DNA of 64,000 bases from Paenibacillus sp. JNUCC-31. GTDB taxonomy: Bacteria > Bacillota > Bacilli > Paenibacillales > Paenibacillaceae. The stretch spans positions 3,968,001 through 4,032,000 of the forward strand of contig NZ_CP062165.1 in NCBI RefSeq assembly GCF_014844075.1. Reading direction: 5' to 3'. Both the position numbers and the translations under genes were made by a program. This document shows positions 1-8,009 of this stretch, one piece after another. Below the pieces are notes generated by a model. That model was given only the letters and a program-made list of their open reading frames with translations. It was not told the origin of the DNA and did not search any database. Numbering within the stretch: the first letter of the stretch is position 1; each line of letters begins with the position of its first letter.

Positions 1-510
1 GAGACCGCCATGCAGCTGGTACGCGTCGCCAGCGATCAGCACGCGGCTGCGCGTATCCATGAAGGCCATGTGGCCAGGCGTATGGCCCGGAGTAGCAATG
101 GCGACCAGGGAGCCGATCTGGTCGCCGTCATCCAGCAAGCGATCCGGCCGGGTTCGCACCGCTTTGGGCACACTGCCGCGCACAGGGGTCTGTGGCTCGC
201 CGGGAAGCAGGGAAGCATCTCCGGCCAGCAGCGGGGCATCCCGTCTGGAGATGCAGACTTCGACATGGGGCAGAGTATCCTTAAGACCATCCAGTGCACC
301 AACATGATCGCCATGAGCATGAGTCAGAATGATGCGGGTAATGGGTTTGCCGAGGGATTGTGCAGTAGCCAGAATCCCTTTGAGGCTGAATGGCATTCCG
401 GTATCAATCAGGGTAAATCCATCCTCTTCTTCGACAAGATATACATTCACGGGGAAGAGGCGTGGAAGAAATGAAATTTGAATGACGGCATGTTCACGGG
501 TGATTCGCAT
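1..510 (-). CDS. MBL-fold metallo-hydrolase, 3' end cut by window edge
   Basis: The first 170 codons are present; the C-terminus lies outside the window. The N-terminus has the beta-sandwich pattern NVYLVEEEDGFTLIDTG followed by the metal-binding signature THAHGDH (residues about 63-69) and a later ATPGHTPGHMAF segment carrying the next metal histidine, so the two-metal centre of the metallo-beta-lactamase superfamily is intact as far as seen. The family includes glyoxalase II-like and lactonase-like hydrolases; the substrate cannot be read from the sequence. The ATG at 510 follows GGAGGG at short spacing. Two palindromes sit just upstream (529-564), so expression is probably repressor-controlled. 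Confidence 0.88.
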   Translation of the reverse strand, partial: MRITREHAVIQISFLPRLFPVNVYLVEEEDGFTLIDTGMPFSLKGILATAQSLGKPITRIILTHAHGDHVGALDGLKDTLPHVEVCISRRDAPLLAGDASLLPGEPQTPVRGSVPKAVRTRPDRLLDDGDQIGSLVAIATPGHTPGHMAFMDTRSRVLIAGDAYQLHGGL

Positions 511-528
511 GATAAAACCCTCCTCAAA

Positions 529-564
529 ACTAATGATATTAGTAATATAACTAATACCATTAGT
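529..564 (-). promoter_or_regulatory. Tandem palindromic operators upstream of the MBL gene
   Basis: Two near-identical palindromes, ACTAATGATATTAGT (529-543) and ACTAATACCATTAGT (550-564), share the form ACTAAT-N3-ATTAGT. Their centres are 21 bp apart, two helical turns, as expected for two repressor dimers on one DNA face. They lie 19-54 bp before the MBL start codon. The binding protein is not identifiable here; TetR or MarR family proteins are the usual users of such sites. The remainder of the 511-942 gap holds only the Rrf2 promoter region and A+T-rich sequence. Confidence 0.65.
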
Positions 565-850
565 TTTTGCAATCCCTGTGTCGATATTCGTTTAGAACAG
601 AAAAATTTAAAATAAAGATCCACTTGACAAAAAAAGCGTTTTCAAAATGACGATAACCGATTATAATAATCACGTAAGCCCTTTCATATGTCTATCTTAT
701 TGGAGCCTTTCGCGAAGCGATTGGCTCACTTTTTTGTTCTTTTTCATGGAAATACGACCCAAATTTGATGATATACGATCGACGAAAAGAGATTGTAATT
801 CCTGCCTGTGTCGGGATAAATCAGGATTCCTAACCGACTGTTGGAGAGTG

Positions 851-888
851 TTGACAAAGATAACTGTTATTCCTATAATAACAGTTAT
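851..888 (+). promoter_or_regulatory. Rrf2 gene promoter overlapped by a perfect 12-bp inverted repeat
   Basis: TTGACA (851-856), a 17-bp spacer and TATAAT (874-879) form a consensus sigma-A promoter. The arms ATAACTGTTATT (860-871) and AATAACAGTTAT (877-888) are exact reverse complements separated by 5 bp, covering the spacer and the -10 box. A protein bound here would block RNA polymerase. Because the next gene encodes an Rrf2 repressor, autorepression is the likely role. Confidence 0.8.
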
Positions 889-942
889 ACTTGCCTTGGA
901 ATGAATTTTTATCGGTGGAATGTGCCGGGAAAGGAGTAAGTA

Positions 943-1407
943 ATGAACAGCGAATTTACCATTGCTGTGCACTGTCTGGTCTTTCTGTCCATGAAGGATG
1001 AATGTATGGCCAATAGTGAAGACTTGTCTCAAAGTGTTGGTACACATCCAGCCAGAGTACGCAAGGTTCTTAGTGTTCTGAGGAAGAATGGATACCTGAC
1101 CACCAAGGAAGGTGCCCACGGTGGATATTTGCTCAGTCGTCCGAGTAAGGACATCAAGCTTGGAGATTTGTACAGACTGGTAGCGGGCGGGTCACTTGGT
1201 CCCAGCTGGTGTTCGGGAGAATCCGGTTCAACATGCGTCGTTTCTTCCAATATGCAAGAAGTAATGGGAGGCATCTACGATGGAGGCGAACAAGCGTTGA
1301 GTGCTTATTTTGACCGCATATCCATTGAGGATGTGAAGCATCGTATCAGCAATGGGGAAGAATGTTCCTTGTCCAAGGAGCTTTTGTCCACAAAGGACAG
1401 ATCATGA
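943..1407 (+). CDS. Rrf2 family transcriptional regulator
   Basis: A 154-residue protein with the Rrf2 winged helix at the N-terminus (NSEFTIAVHCLVFL, then the recognition region GTHPARVRKVLSVLRKNGYL and the wing EGAHGGYLLSRP). Family members are dimeric repressors that sense Fe-S status, cysteine supply or oxidants. Two cysteines lie in the effector region (WCSGESGSTC, about residues 88-96), fewer than the three-cysteine cluster of Fe-S sensing members such as IscR, so a thiol or ligand sensor like YwnA is more likely. AAAGGAG precedes the ATG. The palindrome in its own promoter suggests autoregulation, and the nitroreductase downstream may be a target. Confidence 0.88.
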   Translation: MNSEFTIAVHCLVFLSMKDECMANSEDLSQSVGTHPARVRKVLSVLRKNGYLTTKEGAHGGYLLSRPSKDIKLGDLYRLVAGGSLGPSWCSGESGSTCVVSSNMQEVMGGIYDGGEQALSAYFDRISIEDVKHRISNGEECSLSKELLSTKDRS

Positions 1408-1653
1408 CGGATAATACTGCTAACGCTTCTTCATGATCTGGCCTTGGACTGCTGCTGCTGGTTTGCTGGACAGGCTATAAGGGCGTTTGCTCCGGTTGTA
1501 AGATCCGTTGATGTTTCAGGCGATTCCGGGCATAACGTGAACACAGATGGAAGCGATCGTCTGCGCTGATGTTATTTTCGGAGGGTAAGTACTCGGTAGA
1601 GTTTGGCCTTGCGAACTTAAAAAAAATAAAAAAAGAACTTGGGAGTGGAACAC

Positions 1654-2280
1654 ATGTCCAGCATTGAAAACAATGAAACACTTCGTGTGATTAGCGAACG
1701 TCACGCTGTCAAAAAGTACGAAAAAGATTTTGTTATGCCTGAAGCAGATCTGAACGCGATCCTGACTGCCGCTTCCGAAGCACCGTCTTCATGGAATCTG
1801 CAGCACTGGAAATTCCTCGTGATCGAATCCGAAGCGGACAAAGCCAAGTTGCTGCCAATCGCTTACGGCCAAAGTCAAATCACAGACAGCTCCGTTACTA
1901 TCGCCGTACTCGGAGATCTGGAAGCGAACCGCAACGCCGTGATTTATGATCAGGCTGTTGAAGCAGGTGCAATCCCGGCTGAAGTTCGTGACGCATTGGT
2001 TGGACAGATCAACAATGCCTACCAAAATCCGCAAATCGCCCGTGACGAAGCGATTCGCAATGCGTCTTTTGCTTCACAGAATATTATGCTTGCTGCACGT
2101 TCCCTGGGATATGATACTTGCCCAATGGGTGGTTACAACCCGCAACAATTGATCGAAACATTCAACATTCCATCACGTTACGTGCCAACGCTGTTGATTA
2201 CTGTGGGTAAGGCAGCTCAACCAGCTCGTCCAGCAGGTCGTCTCCCGCTGTCTGAAGTTGTGGTTAAAGGATCGTTCTAA
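1654..2280 (+). CDS. Nitroreductase family protein (MhqN/YodC-like)
   Basis: A 208-residue FMN-dependent oxidoreductase of the nitroreductase fold. Diagnostic parts are the N-terminal SERHAVKKYEKDFVMP arginine/histidine FMN phosphate-binding segment, APSSWNLQHWKFLVI, and the C-terminal GYDTCPMGGYNPQQL segment that contacts the flavin. Length and motifs fit the YodC/MhqN group, which reduce quinones and nitro compounds with NAD(P)H. The start was set at ATG 1654, 6 nt behind GGGAGTGG; an in-frame TTG at 1639 is less likely. It follows the Rrf2 gene on the same strand after 246 nt and ends at a strong terminator. The natural substrate is unknown. Confidence 0.9.
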   Translation: MSSIENNETLRVISERHAVKKYEKDFVMPEADLNAILTAASEAPSSWNLQHWKFLVIESEADKAKLLPIAYGQSQITDSSVTIAVLGDLEANRNAVIYDQAVEAGAIPAEVRDALVGQINNAYQNPQIARDEAIRNASFASQNIMLAARSLGYDTCPMGGYNPQQLIETFNIPSRYVPTLLITVGKAAQPARPAGRLPLSEVVVKGSF

Positions 2281-2340
2281 ATCCTGATTGGAATACCGGT
2301 ATATCGGTGTACAATTATATATAAGCCAGAAGATAAACAG

Positions 2341-2390
2341 AAACAGCCGCATGTTCCTCTTGAGGGAGCATGCGGCTGTTTTGTTTTGCT
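2341..2390 (+). terminator. Rho-independent terminator after the nitroreductase gene
   Basis: The 13-bp perfect stem AAACAGCCGCATG (2341-2353) / CATGCGGCTGTTT (2369-2381) is followed by TTGTTTTG. The A-rich left flank means it could also stop the convergent SLH gene. Confidence 0.88.
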
Positions 2391-2438
2391 TTGAATGTGG
2401 TTCAGGGAGGATCAGCTACTCAGGCTCTCCCGTAGTCA

Positions 2439-3125
2439 TTACTTTTCAGGTGTCTCGGGGATTTTCGGTGCATTGAAGTCTTCCATATACGCCTTGGCGT
2501 TATACATCATAACTGCAGCTTCAGCACGTGTAATGGTATCTTTCGGATTGAAATTTCCGTCCGCATCGAGCGTGTTAATCTTCAAGACAAGCGAGCGTTG
2601 AACAGCGCCTTGATATTCGGGAGTAAGCTCCTGTTCGTCCGTGATATCTACCGGTTTGATGTTAATCATCGGCAGACCACCTTTGGCTTCAATGCCCTGC
2701 ATCAGGAACAGGGTGTACTGTTCACGGGTCAGTGCTTTGGATGGATCAATATCATCTGACATTTTGATTCCATTGTATTTGGCGCGGATAAAAGCATCGC
2801 TGTACCATACGCCATCTTTTACGTGGGAGAAGGAGTCACTCGGCAGCGGTTCTTTAACAAAACGAATGGTATCCAGATTCAGATCCAGTCCATCGGCAAT
2901 GAGCTGTATGCCCTGAGCGGTGTTTAATTCCTGTTCCGGCTTGAACAAGCTGTCACTCACTCCCTTAATTAATCCATCCTGATGCAGGGATTCAATCTTG
3001 TCTGCTCCCGCAACGCCTTGAATATCGGTGAATCCCGCTTGAGCAGCGTGAATTGGAGCAGCGCTCAGAGAGAGTGTAAGTAAAGCTCCGGCGGTCAATG
3101 CAGCCAACTTATTATTTTTTTTCAT
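2439..3125 (-). CDS. S-layer homology (SLH) domain protein
   Basis: A 228-residue exported protein. A Sec signal peptide (two Lys, a hydrophobic Ala/Leu core, cleavage after about PIHAAQA) is followed by three SLH-like repeats; the clearest are FTDIQGVAGADKIESLHQDGLIKGVSDSLF near the start (residues about 32-62) and the final NFNPKDTITRAEAAVMMYNA. SLH repeats bind pyruvylated secondary cell-wall polymer, anchoring proteins to the envelope. Nothing but SLH repeats is visible, so this is a small surface protein without a recognised catalytic domain. It is convergent with the nitroreductase gene; GTGAGGCG lies before the ATG. Confidence 0.85.
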   Translation of the reverse strand: MKKNNKLAALTAGALLTLSLSAAPIHAAQAGFTDIQGVAGADKIESLHQDGLIKGVSDSLFKPEQELNTAQGIQLIADGLDLNLDTIRFVKEPLPSDSFSHVKDGVWYSDAFIRAKYNGIKMSDDIDPSKALTREQYTLFLMQGIEAKGGLPMINIKPVDITDEQELTPEYQGAVQRSLVLKINTLDADGNFNPKDTITRAEAAVMMYNAKAYMEDFNAPKIPETPEK

Positions 3126-3273
3126 TACAGATTCGCCTCACTTTTCCAGGGGTCATCCCTTTATATAAAAGCTATTTGTCCCTATAGACGACCCTTCCCT
3201 CAAAAAGGTTGCTGTAATTTCCCATGCCGTATTCCAAAATATTCATAACCAATCGTTTGGCACTCCAATAATT

Positions 3274-4176
3274 CTATCCTTTCGATTTATTGCGATAATC
3301 CGTGGGTGAACGTCCCATCATTTTGCTGAACAGGCGTGAGAAGTAATACGGGTCCTTGAACCCCAACTCGGAGCTGATCTGTTTTACGGTCCAATCGGTA
3401 AAATCAAGATAGCGGCAGGAATGCTGAATTTTGAGGCGCAGGAAATAATCAATGGGTGAATGTCCTGTAGCCTGTTTGAACAATTGGGAGTAGTGAGGTA
3501 CAGACAAACGGGCTTGGGCAGCCAGCTCCTTGAGGGTAACCCCACTTTCAAGATGTTCCAGCATATACTGGACAGATTGTTCTGCTGCTCTTTTGCTGCT
3601 GACCATCCCGCCCTCTGTTTCGTGTCCATAAGCGAGCATACCTAACATATAACCCGCAATCAGGGAAGTGTATGTCAAGGTTTGCATTGAATAACCAGTC
3701 TCCAGTATGCTGTAACATTCATGGAACAGCTCCAGCCATTTCTGTGCCTTGGTGGGAGACATCTTGGGGATGACATCTGCAACCAGCGGCTCGATATAAG
3801 TAGAGGCGTGTTCGCCGCGCAGATGCATCCAATAGATGCTCCAAGGTTCAGCCGAATAGGCTCCGTAGACGTGGGCGATATGGGCAGGCAGGATCACCAG
3901 ATTTCCGGTGGTAACATCATGCCGCTTGCTTCCAGCGAGCGTATACCAGCCCGTACCCTGGACACAGTACATCACAATATGCGAAGCACATCCTTCGGGC
4001 CGGTCCCGGTAATGGTGCTCAGCTTCATGGAAATACCCAATATCGGTAACGTACAGCCCGGACGTGACTGGAGCAGCCGCGGCATCCTCCAGTAGCGGAT
4101 CAGGCAATACAATAAGTTTTTGCATATGGAATCCGTCGGATTTACGCATTGGGGTTGAACTATTGTAGAGTCTCAT
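3274..4176 (-). CDS. AraC family regulator with cupin sensor domain
   Basis: The N-terminal half is an AraC-type ligand-binding cupin (HIVMYCVQGTGWYTLAG, then NLVILPAHIAHVYG); the C-terminal 100 residues are the double helix-turn-helix with GVTLKELAAQARLSVPHYSQ and the hallmark second motif ISSELGFKDPYYFSRLFSKM. Regulators of this build usually control sugar utilisation genes. No candidate start has a good ribosome site; ATG 4176 was taken, but TTG 4212, ATG 4149 and ATG 4125 are possible. It is divergent from the lactonase gene, with a cre-like site between them, suggesting a carbon-utilisation role. Confidence 0.88.
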   Translation of the reverse strand: MRLYNSSTPMRKSDGFHMQKLIVLPDPLLEDAAAAPVTSGLYVTDIGYFHEAEHHYRDRPEGCASHIVMYCVQGTGWYTLAGSKRHDVTTGNLVILPAHIAHVYGAYSAEPWSIYWMHLRGEHASTYIEPLVADVIPKMSPTKAQKWLELFHECYSILETGYSMQTLTYTSLIAGYMLGMLAYGHETEGGMVSSKRAAEQSVQYMLEHLESGVTLKELAAQARLSVPHYSQLFKQATGHSPIDYFLRLKIQHSCRYLDFTDWTVKQISSELGFKDPYYFSRLFSKMMGRSPTDYRNKSKG

Positions 4177-4221
4177 ACTTTGTATTATGGTGAGGGAGGA
4201 TAGGGGAGTCAATGGTCTATC

Positions 4222-4235
4222 TGCAAGCGCTCACA
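4222..4235. promoter_or_regulatory. Candidate catabolite response element (cre)
   Basis: TGCAAGCGCTCACA fits the CcpA consensus TGNAANCGNWNNCW at every defined position. It sits between the divergent AraC regulator and lactonase genes, so carbon catabolite control of one or both is inferred. Confidence 0.5.
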
Positions 4236-4346
4236 GGATATGCATATCCATAAGAATGGAGGGCGACCAATGAAGCAGAAGTCTGTGAATTGGGTAAGTA
4301 CATAACAATGGAATCCATATTTGAATGAATAGGGGGAGAATAGTTG

Positions 4347-5402
4347 ATGGAACCAATCGCAACGAATGAAACATTTTTCTATACAGGTACGTATGCATCA
4401 GCGGATCAACCCGGAATTTTTCTATGTGCATTGAATACGGATACAGGTGAGATGCGGATTGTGAATCATACGGATGGTGTGGATAATCCATCCTATCTGG
4501 CACTGTGCCCGGACGGGAGCAGCCTGTATGTGGTGAGTGAAACGGATGAGGGAGAAGTGCTAGTCTATCGCCGGGATGCGGCAACGAGTGAACTTCATCT
4601 GATGGATCGCAAATTGACGAAAGGTGCTTCACCTTGTTATGTATCTGTTACGGAGGATGGCAAGTGGGTTCTTGCGTCAAACTACAGCAGTGGTAGTGTG
4701 AATGTATTTCCGATCAGAGATCAGGGGACGCTTGGAGAGATGAGTGTGCTGGTTAAACATACGGGAAGAGGGTTGAACGATGATCGTCAGGAAGGGCCAC
4801 ACGCACACTCCATTCAGCCAGATCCTTCCGGGCAGTATGCCGTTGTCTGTGATCTTGGATTGGACCAGATCATTGTGTATCGGTTGGAAGAGGGGCGTCT
4901 CGTTACTCATCGGGAGATGAATCAGCCTCCTGGCTCAGGGCCGAGACATCTGGTCTTCCACCCGAACTCACAATGGGCATATGTGATCAACGAGTTGAGC
5001 AACACCGTTACAGCATTCATGTATGATGAGCGTAGAGGTGAATTCAATACATTGCAGCATATATCCACTCTGCCTGAAGGATATAATGGAGAGAGCACGG
5101 CAGCCGATATTCGTGTATCCACGTGTGGTCGTTTCCTCTATGCTTCCAATCGTGGAGATGACAGCATTGTGCTGTATCACATTGATCAGGAATCCGGTGA
5201 ATTGGAAGCGGTCGAGTGGACTTCGACGATTGGTCAGACCCCGCGCAACTTCAACCTGCTGCCAGGTGGCATTCTGCTGGTAGCCAATCAGGACAGCAAC
5301 AATCTGGTCGGTTTTCAGATGAATGGAGAAGACGGCCGTCTGACGCATAACGGGTTCAAACTGGAGTTGTCCCGCCCGGTCTGTATTGCTCCGGTTGTTT
5401 AA
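4347..5402 (+). CDS. Lactonase family protein (6-phosphogluconolactonase type, YkgB-like)
   Basis: A 351-residue seven-bladed beta-propeller of the cycloisomerase-2/Pgl-like family. Repeated blade patterns are visible: FYTGTYASADQPGIFLCAL, PSYLALCPDGSSLYVVSE, GPHAHSIQPDPSGQYAVVCD, GPRHLVFHPNSQWAYVINE and RFLYASNRGDDSIVLY; the GPHAHS and GPRH elements carry the conserved active-site residues of this family. Members hydrolyse 6-phosphogluconolactone in the oxidative pentose phosphate pathway in the cytoplasm; some act on other sugar lactones. ATG 4347 lies 8 nt from GGGGGAG; TTG 4344 is in frame and possible. No signal peptide. Confidence 0.88.
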   Translation: MEPIATNETFFYTGTYASADQPGIFLCALNTDTGEMRIVNHTDGVDNPSYLALCPDGSSLYVVSETDEGEVLVYRRDAATSELHLMDRKLTKGASPCYVSVTEDGKWVLASNYSSGSVNVFPIRDQGTLGEMSVLVKHTGRGLNDDRQEGPHAHSIQPDPSGQYAVVCDLGLDQIIVYRLEEGRLVTHREMNQPPGSGPRHLVFHPNSQWAYVINELSNTVTAFMYDERRGEFNTLQHISTLPEGYNGESTAADIRVSTCGRFLYASNRGDDSIVLYHIDQESGELEAVEWTSTIGQTPRNFNLLPGGILLVANQDSNNLVGFQMNGEDGRLTHNGFKLELSRPVCIAPVV

Positions 5403-5439
5403 CATTGCTTGGTGTAAAGTGCAATAACGTCAAGATTAG

Positions 5440-5484
5440 CTGTGGAAATCCTGTCTGTATGACAGGGCTTCCACAGTTTTTTTT
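5440..5484 (+). terminator. Rho-independent terminator after the lactonase gene
   Basis: CTGTGGAAATCCTGTC (5440-5455) pairs with GACAGGGCTTCCACAG (5461-5476), followed by eight T. Confidence 0.9.
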
Positions 5485-5591
5485 GTGTCCGTAGAAATTT
5501 GATTTTAGAAATGTGCTATGAATATCGCTTCTAGAAATTTACTAATTTAGACCTATAGATGGAATTATATGTTTAATTTAAAATGAATATA

Positions 5592-5605
5592 TTAAAGCGC
5601 TTACA
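5592..5605. promoter_or_regulatory. Candidate cre site before the rhamnogalacturonan lyase gene
   Basis: TTAAAGCGCTTACA matches the cre consensus at all but one defined position (T for G at position 2). It lies 60 bp before the start codon of a pectin-degrading enzyme, a typical CcpA target. Confidence 0.5.
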
Positions 5606-5664
5606 TAAAGATTGCGTTACGAGGGTATTGGGCTTACCAATTCGATTGGGGGAGGCAATGGTTT

Positions 5665-7539
5665 ATGGGAAATCGATCGTTATGGATGCGTACGTTGCGA
5701 ACGGCTGGAGTATCCTTGCTGAGTTCGGCGTTACTGGTTACTTCGCTCGGCCTTGGAGGAACTGCGGTCACGCATGCTGCGGGTGCACGTCAGATGGAAT
5801 TGCTGGATCGTGGCGTTGTTGCAGTGAAGACAGGTACGGGTGTATTTGTCAGTTGGCGGCTTCTGGGCACGGAAGGGTCGAATGTGTCGTATAATGTCTA
5901 CCGGGATGGAACCAAGGTAAACGCATCGCCCATAACGAACAGCACCAACCTCCAGGATGCAAGCGGGACAAGCAGTTCCAAATATACGGTTCGAGCCGTA
6001 GTCAGTGGAACCGAGCAGGCTGCTTCGGCGGCGGTCAGCGTATGGGGCAATAATTATTTGTCCGTACCTCTCAGTGTGCCAGCAGGGGGTACAACACCGG
6101 ATGGTGTAGCCTACACGTACAGTGCCAATGATGCGAGTGCAGGGGATCTGGACGGTGACGGTGAGTATGAATTGATCGTGAAGTGGGACCCGTCCAACTC
6201 CAAGGATAACTCCCAAAGCGGCTATACAGGCGAAGTATTTATAGATGCCTATAAATTGAATGGAACGCGCCTGTGGCGTATCAGTCTGGGCAAAAACATT
6301 CGTGCGGGGGCTCATTACACCCAGTTTATGGTGTACGATCTGAACGGAGACGGCAAGGCCGAAGTGGCGATGAAAACGGCAGATGGGACCAGGGATGGTA
6401 CGGGTGTGGTCATCGGCGATGTCAGCAAGGATTACCGGAATTCAAGCGGATATGTCCTGTCGGGACCGGAGTTCCTTACGATCTTCAATGGGCAGACCGG
6501 TAAAGCACTTTCCACAGTGAACTATGAACCAGCGCGTGGCAATGTGTCTGATTGGGGAGACAACTACGGCAACCGGGTGGATCGATTCCTTGCAGCGATT
6601 GCGTATTTGGATGGGGAGCGGCCAAGTCTGGTCATGGCACGCGGTTATTACACTCGGACTGTGCTGGTGGCGTACAATTGGAGAGATGGACAACTAACTA
6701 AGCAGTGGACGTTTGACTCCAACGCGTCAGGTAATTCAGGATACGCAGGACAGGGCAACCATAATCTGAGCGTTGCAGACGTGGATGGCGATGGCAAAGA
6801 CGAAATCGTTTACGGAGCGATGGCGGTGGATGACAATGGTAAAGGTCTGTATACGACAGGACTGAAGCATGGAGACGCCATGCATCTGAGTGATCTGGAC
6901 CCGGATCGTGCAGGTCTTGAAGTATTCCAGGTCCATGAGACACCTTCCAATGCCGGGGTGGAGTTCCGGGATGCGCGTACAGGTCAGTTAATCTGGGGCA
7001 TACCTACGACGAAAGATATTGGACGTAGCATGGCAGCCGATATCGATCCACGTTATAAGGGTGCCGAAGTATGGGCGGATGGTGGTTTGTATACAGCCAA
7101 AGGACAGAAAATCGGGACAACCTTACCTTCTTCCACGAATTTTGGCATCTGGTGGGACGGTGATTTGCTCCGCGAACTGCTGGACAGCAACCGGATTGAT
7201 AAATGGGATTACGCCAATAGCAAAACCGTTAATCTGCTGACCGCTTCTGGTGTCTCTTCCAGTAATGGAACGAAATCCACACCGAATCTGCAGGCTGACC
7301 TGTTCGGAGATTGGAGAGAAGAAGTGGTATGGCGGACCAATGATAGTTCAGCGCTGCGTATCTACACAACAACAGCGATTACGGATAAACGTATCTATAC
7401 CCTGATGCACGATCCGGTATACCGTCTTGGCGTAGCCTGGCAAAATGTAGCCTATAACCAACCGCCGCACACCGGTTTTTATTTGGGAGATGGCATGAGT
7501 ACACCTCCTGTACCCAATATCCGGTATGCAGGCAAATAA
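5665..7539 (+). CDS. Secreted rhamnogalacturonan endolyase, PL11 family (YesW-like)
   Basis: A 624-residue exported enzyme close in length and sequence to Bacillus YesW. Residues 1-39 form a signal peptide ending near VTHAAGA. An N-terminal fibronectin-like beta domain (about 40-125) precedes an eight-bladed propeller marked by Ca-binding repeats such as ASAGDLDGDGEYELIVKW, YDLNGDGKAEVAMKTADG and ADVDGDGKDEIVYGA. The family cleaves the rhamnose-galacturonate backbone of pectin rhamnogalacturonan I by beta-elimination. The ATG has GGGGGAGG 9 nt upstream. Monocistronic, flanked by terminators, with a cre-like site upstream; no yesX, transporter or glycoside hydrolase gene accompanies it. Confidence 0.94.
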   Translation: MGNRSLWMRTLRTAGVSLLSSALLVTSLGLGGTAVTHAAGARQMELLDRGVVAVKTGTGVFVSWRLLGTEGSNVSYNVYRDGTKVNASPITNSTNLQDASGTSSSKYTVRAVVSGTEQAASAAVSVWGNNYLSVPLSVPAGGTTPDGVAYTYSANDASAGDLDGDGEYELIVKWDPSNSKDNSQSGYTGEVFIDAYKLNGTRLWRISLGKNIRAGAHYTQFMVYDLNGDGKAEVAMKTADGTRDGTGVVIGDVSKDYRNSSGYVLSGPEFLTIFNGQTGKALSTVNYEPARGNVSDWGDNYGNRVDRFLAAIAYLDGERPSLVMARGYYTRTVLVAYNWRDGQLTKQWTFDSNASGNSGYAGQGNHNLSVADVDGDGKDEIVYGAMAVDDNGKGLYTTGLKHGDAMHLSDLDPDRAGLEVFQVHETPSNAGVEFRDARTGQLIWGIPTTKDIGRSMAADIDPRYKGAEVWADGGLYTAKGQKIGTTLPSSTNFGIWWDGDLLRELLDSNRIDKWDYANSKTVNLLTASGVSSSNGTKSTPNLQADLFGDWREEVVWRTNDSSALRIYTTTAITDKRIYTLMHDPVYRLGVAWQNVAYNQPPHTGFYLGDGMSTPPVPNIRYAGK

Positions 7540-7606
7540 GCATAAGCATACAGGCAGGCGATCCCAATGAAGGCTTTGCAACGAATAAGAGTTGTTTAAC
7601 GCAGGG

Positions 7607-7640
7607 GAACAATGGACTCGGGTCCGTTGTTCTTCTTTTT
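7607..7640 (+). terminator. Rho-independent terminator after the rhamnogalacturonan lyase gene
   Basis: GAACAATGGAC (7607-7617) pairs with GTCCGTTGTTC (7622-7632), one G-U pair, followed by TTCTTTTT. Confidence 0.82.
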
Positions 7641-7681
7641 CACCCCTTGAACAGAAAATCGGCAGAAATCGGAAAAAACGT

Positions 7682-7742
7682 TTGACAGCCATATGTACTG
7701 CCCTTATGATACGTATATAACTTACTAAACAGGTAGGAATAA
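7682..7742 (+). promoter_or_regulatory. Promoter and operator-like site of the sulfate uptake operon
   Basis: TTGACA (7682-7687), 17 bp, TATGAT (7705-7710). Around the predicted start point lies ACTAAACAGGTAGGAATAA, which resembles ATATAGGTTGGATAA at the same position of the YezD-like gene promoter (11221-11275). Shared elements in two sulfur-linked promoters suggest one regulator; CymR is the natural candidate in Firmicutes, but this identification is inference. Confidence 0.6.
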
Positions 7743-7942
7743 TAAAAATGACGTTGCTTTACATTGCAAAGCAGTCATTGACAGTCACATTAGAAAAGCA
7801 ACGTGAACAGAATAACGTTCTCACCGTATAGACGGAGGAACACCGCAGCACATCATTCTGGATGAAGCATACACGGCCTTTGGACCGGCATGACTTTATG
7901 AGGGAGAAGTGCGCGGGAGTTCCTCCGTTTTTTGTTTTTTTT
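7717..7942 (+). ncRNA. Structured 5' leader ending in an intrinsic terminator, sulfate operon
   Basis: The mRNA has a leader of about 290 nt before the binding-protein gene. It contains a 10-bp outer stem ACGGAGGAAC (7832-7841) / GTTCCTCCGT (7919-7928), extended inward by CCGC/GCGG and GCAC/GTGC, with about 57 nt in the apical region, followed directly by T6-G-T8. This is a terminator placed before the first gene, as in riboswitch or T-box attenuators. No S-box signature was found; GGAACACCGCAG only weakly resembles a T-box core. The ligand is unknown. Confidence 0.55.
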
Positions 7943-8009
7943 CGGTGCGTTCCATGCTGTTCAGCCTGTTGAAGGAGTCTTGCAGAACCATTCGGGGGGA
8001 GTGTTATCT

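Noticed and set aside
10..474. Plus-strand ORF over the left edge
   Set aside because: It is the shadow of the MBL hydrolase on the minus strand, which has the THAHGDH metal motif, a ribosome site and operators.
631..644. cre-like sequence AAAAAGCGTTTTCA
   Set aside because: Two mismatches to the defined cre positions and in an A-rich tract, with no carbon-utilisation gene nearby.
7831..7850. T-box core in the sulfate leader
   Set aside because: GGAACACCGCAG only loosely resembles the T-box sequence and no specifier stem could be drawn; left as an unknown leader RNA.
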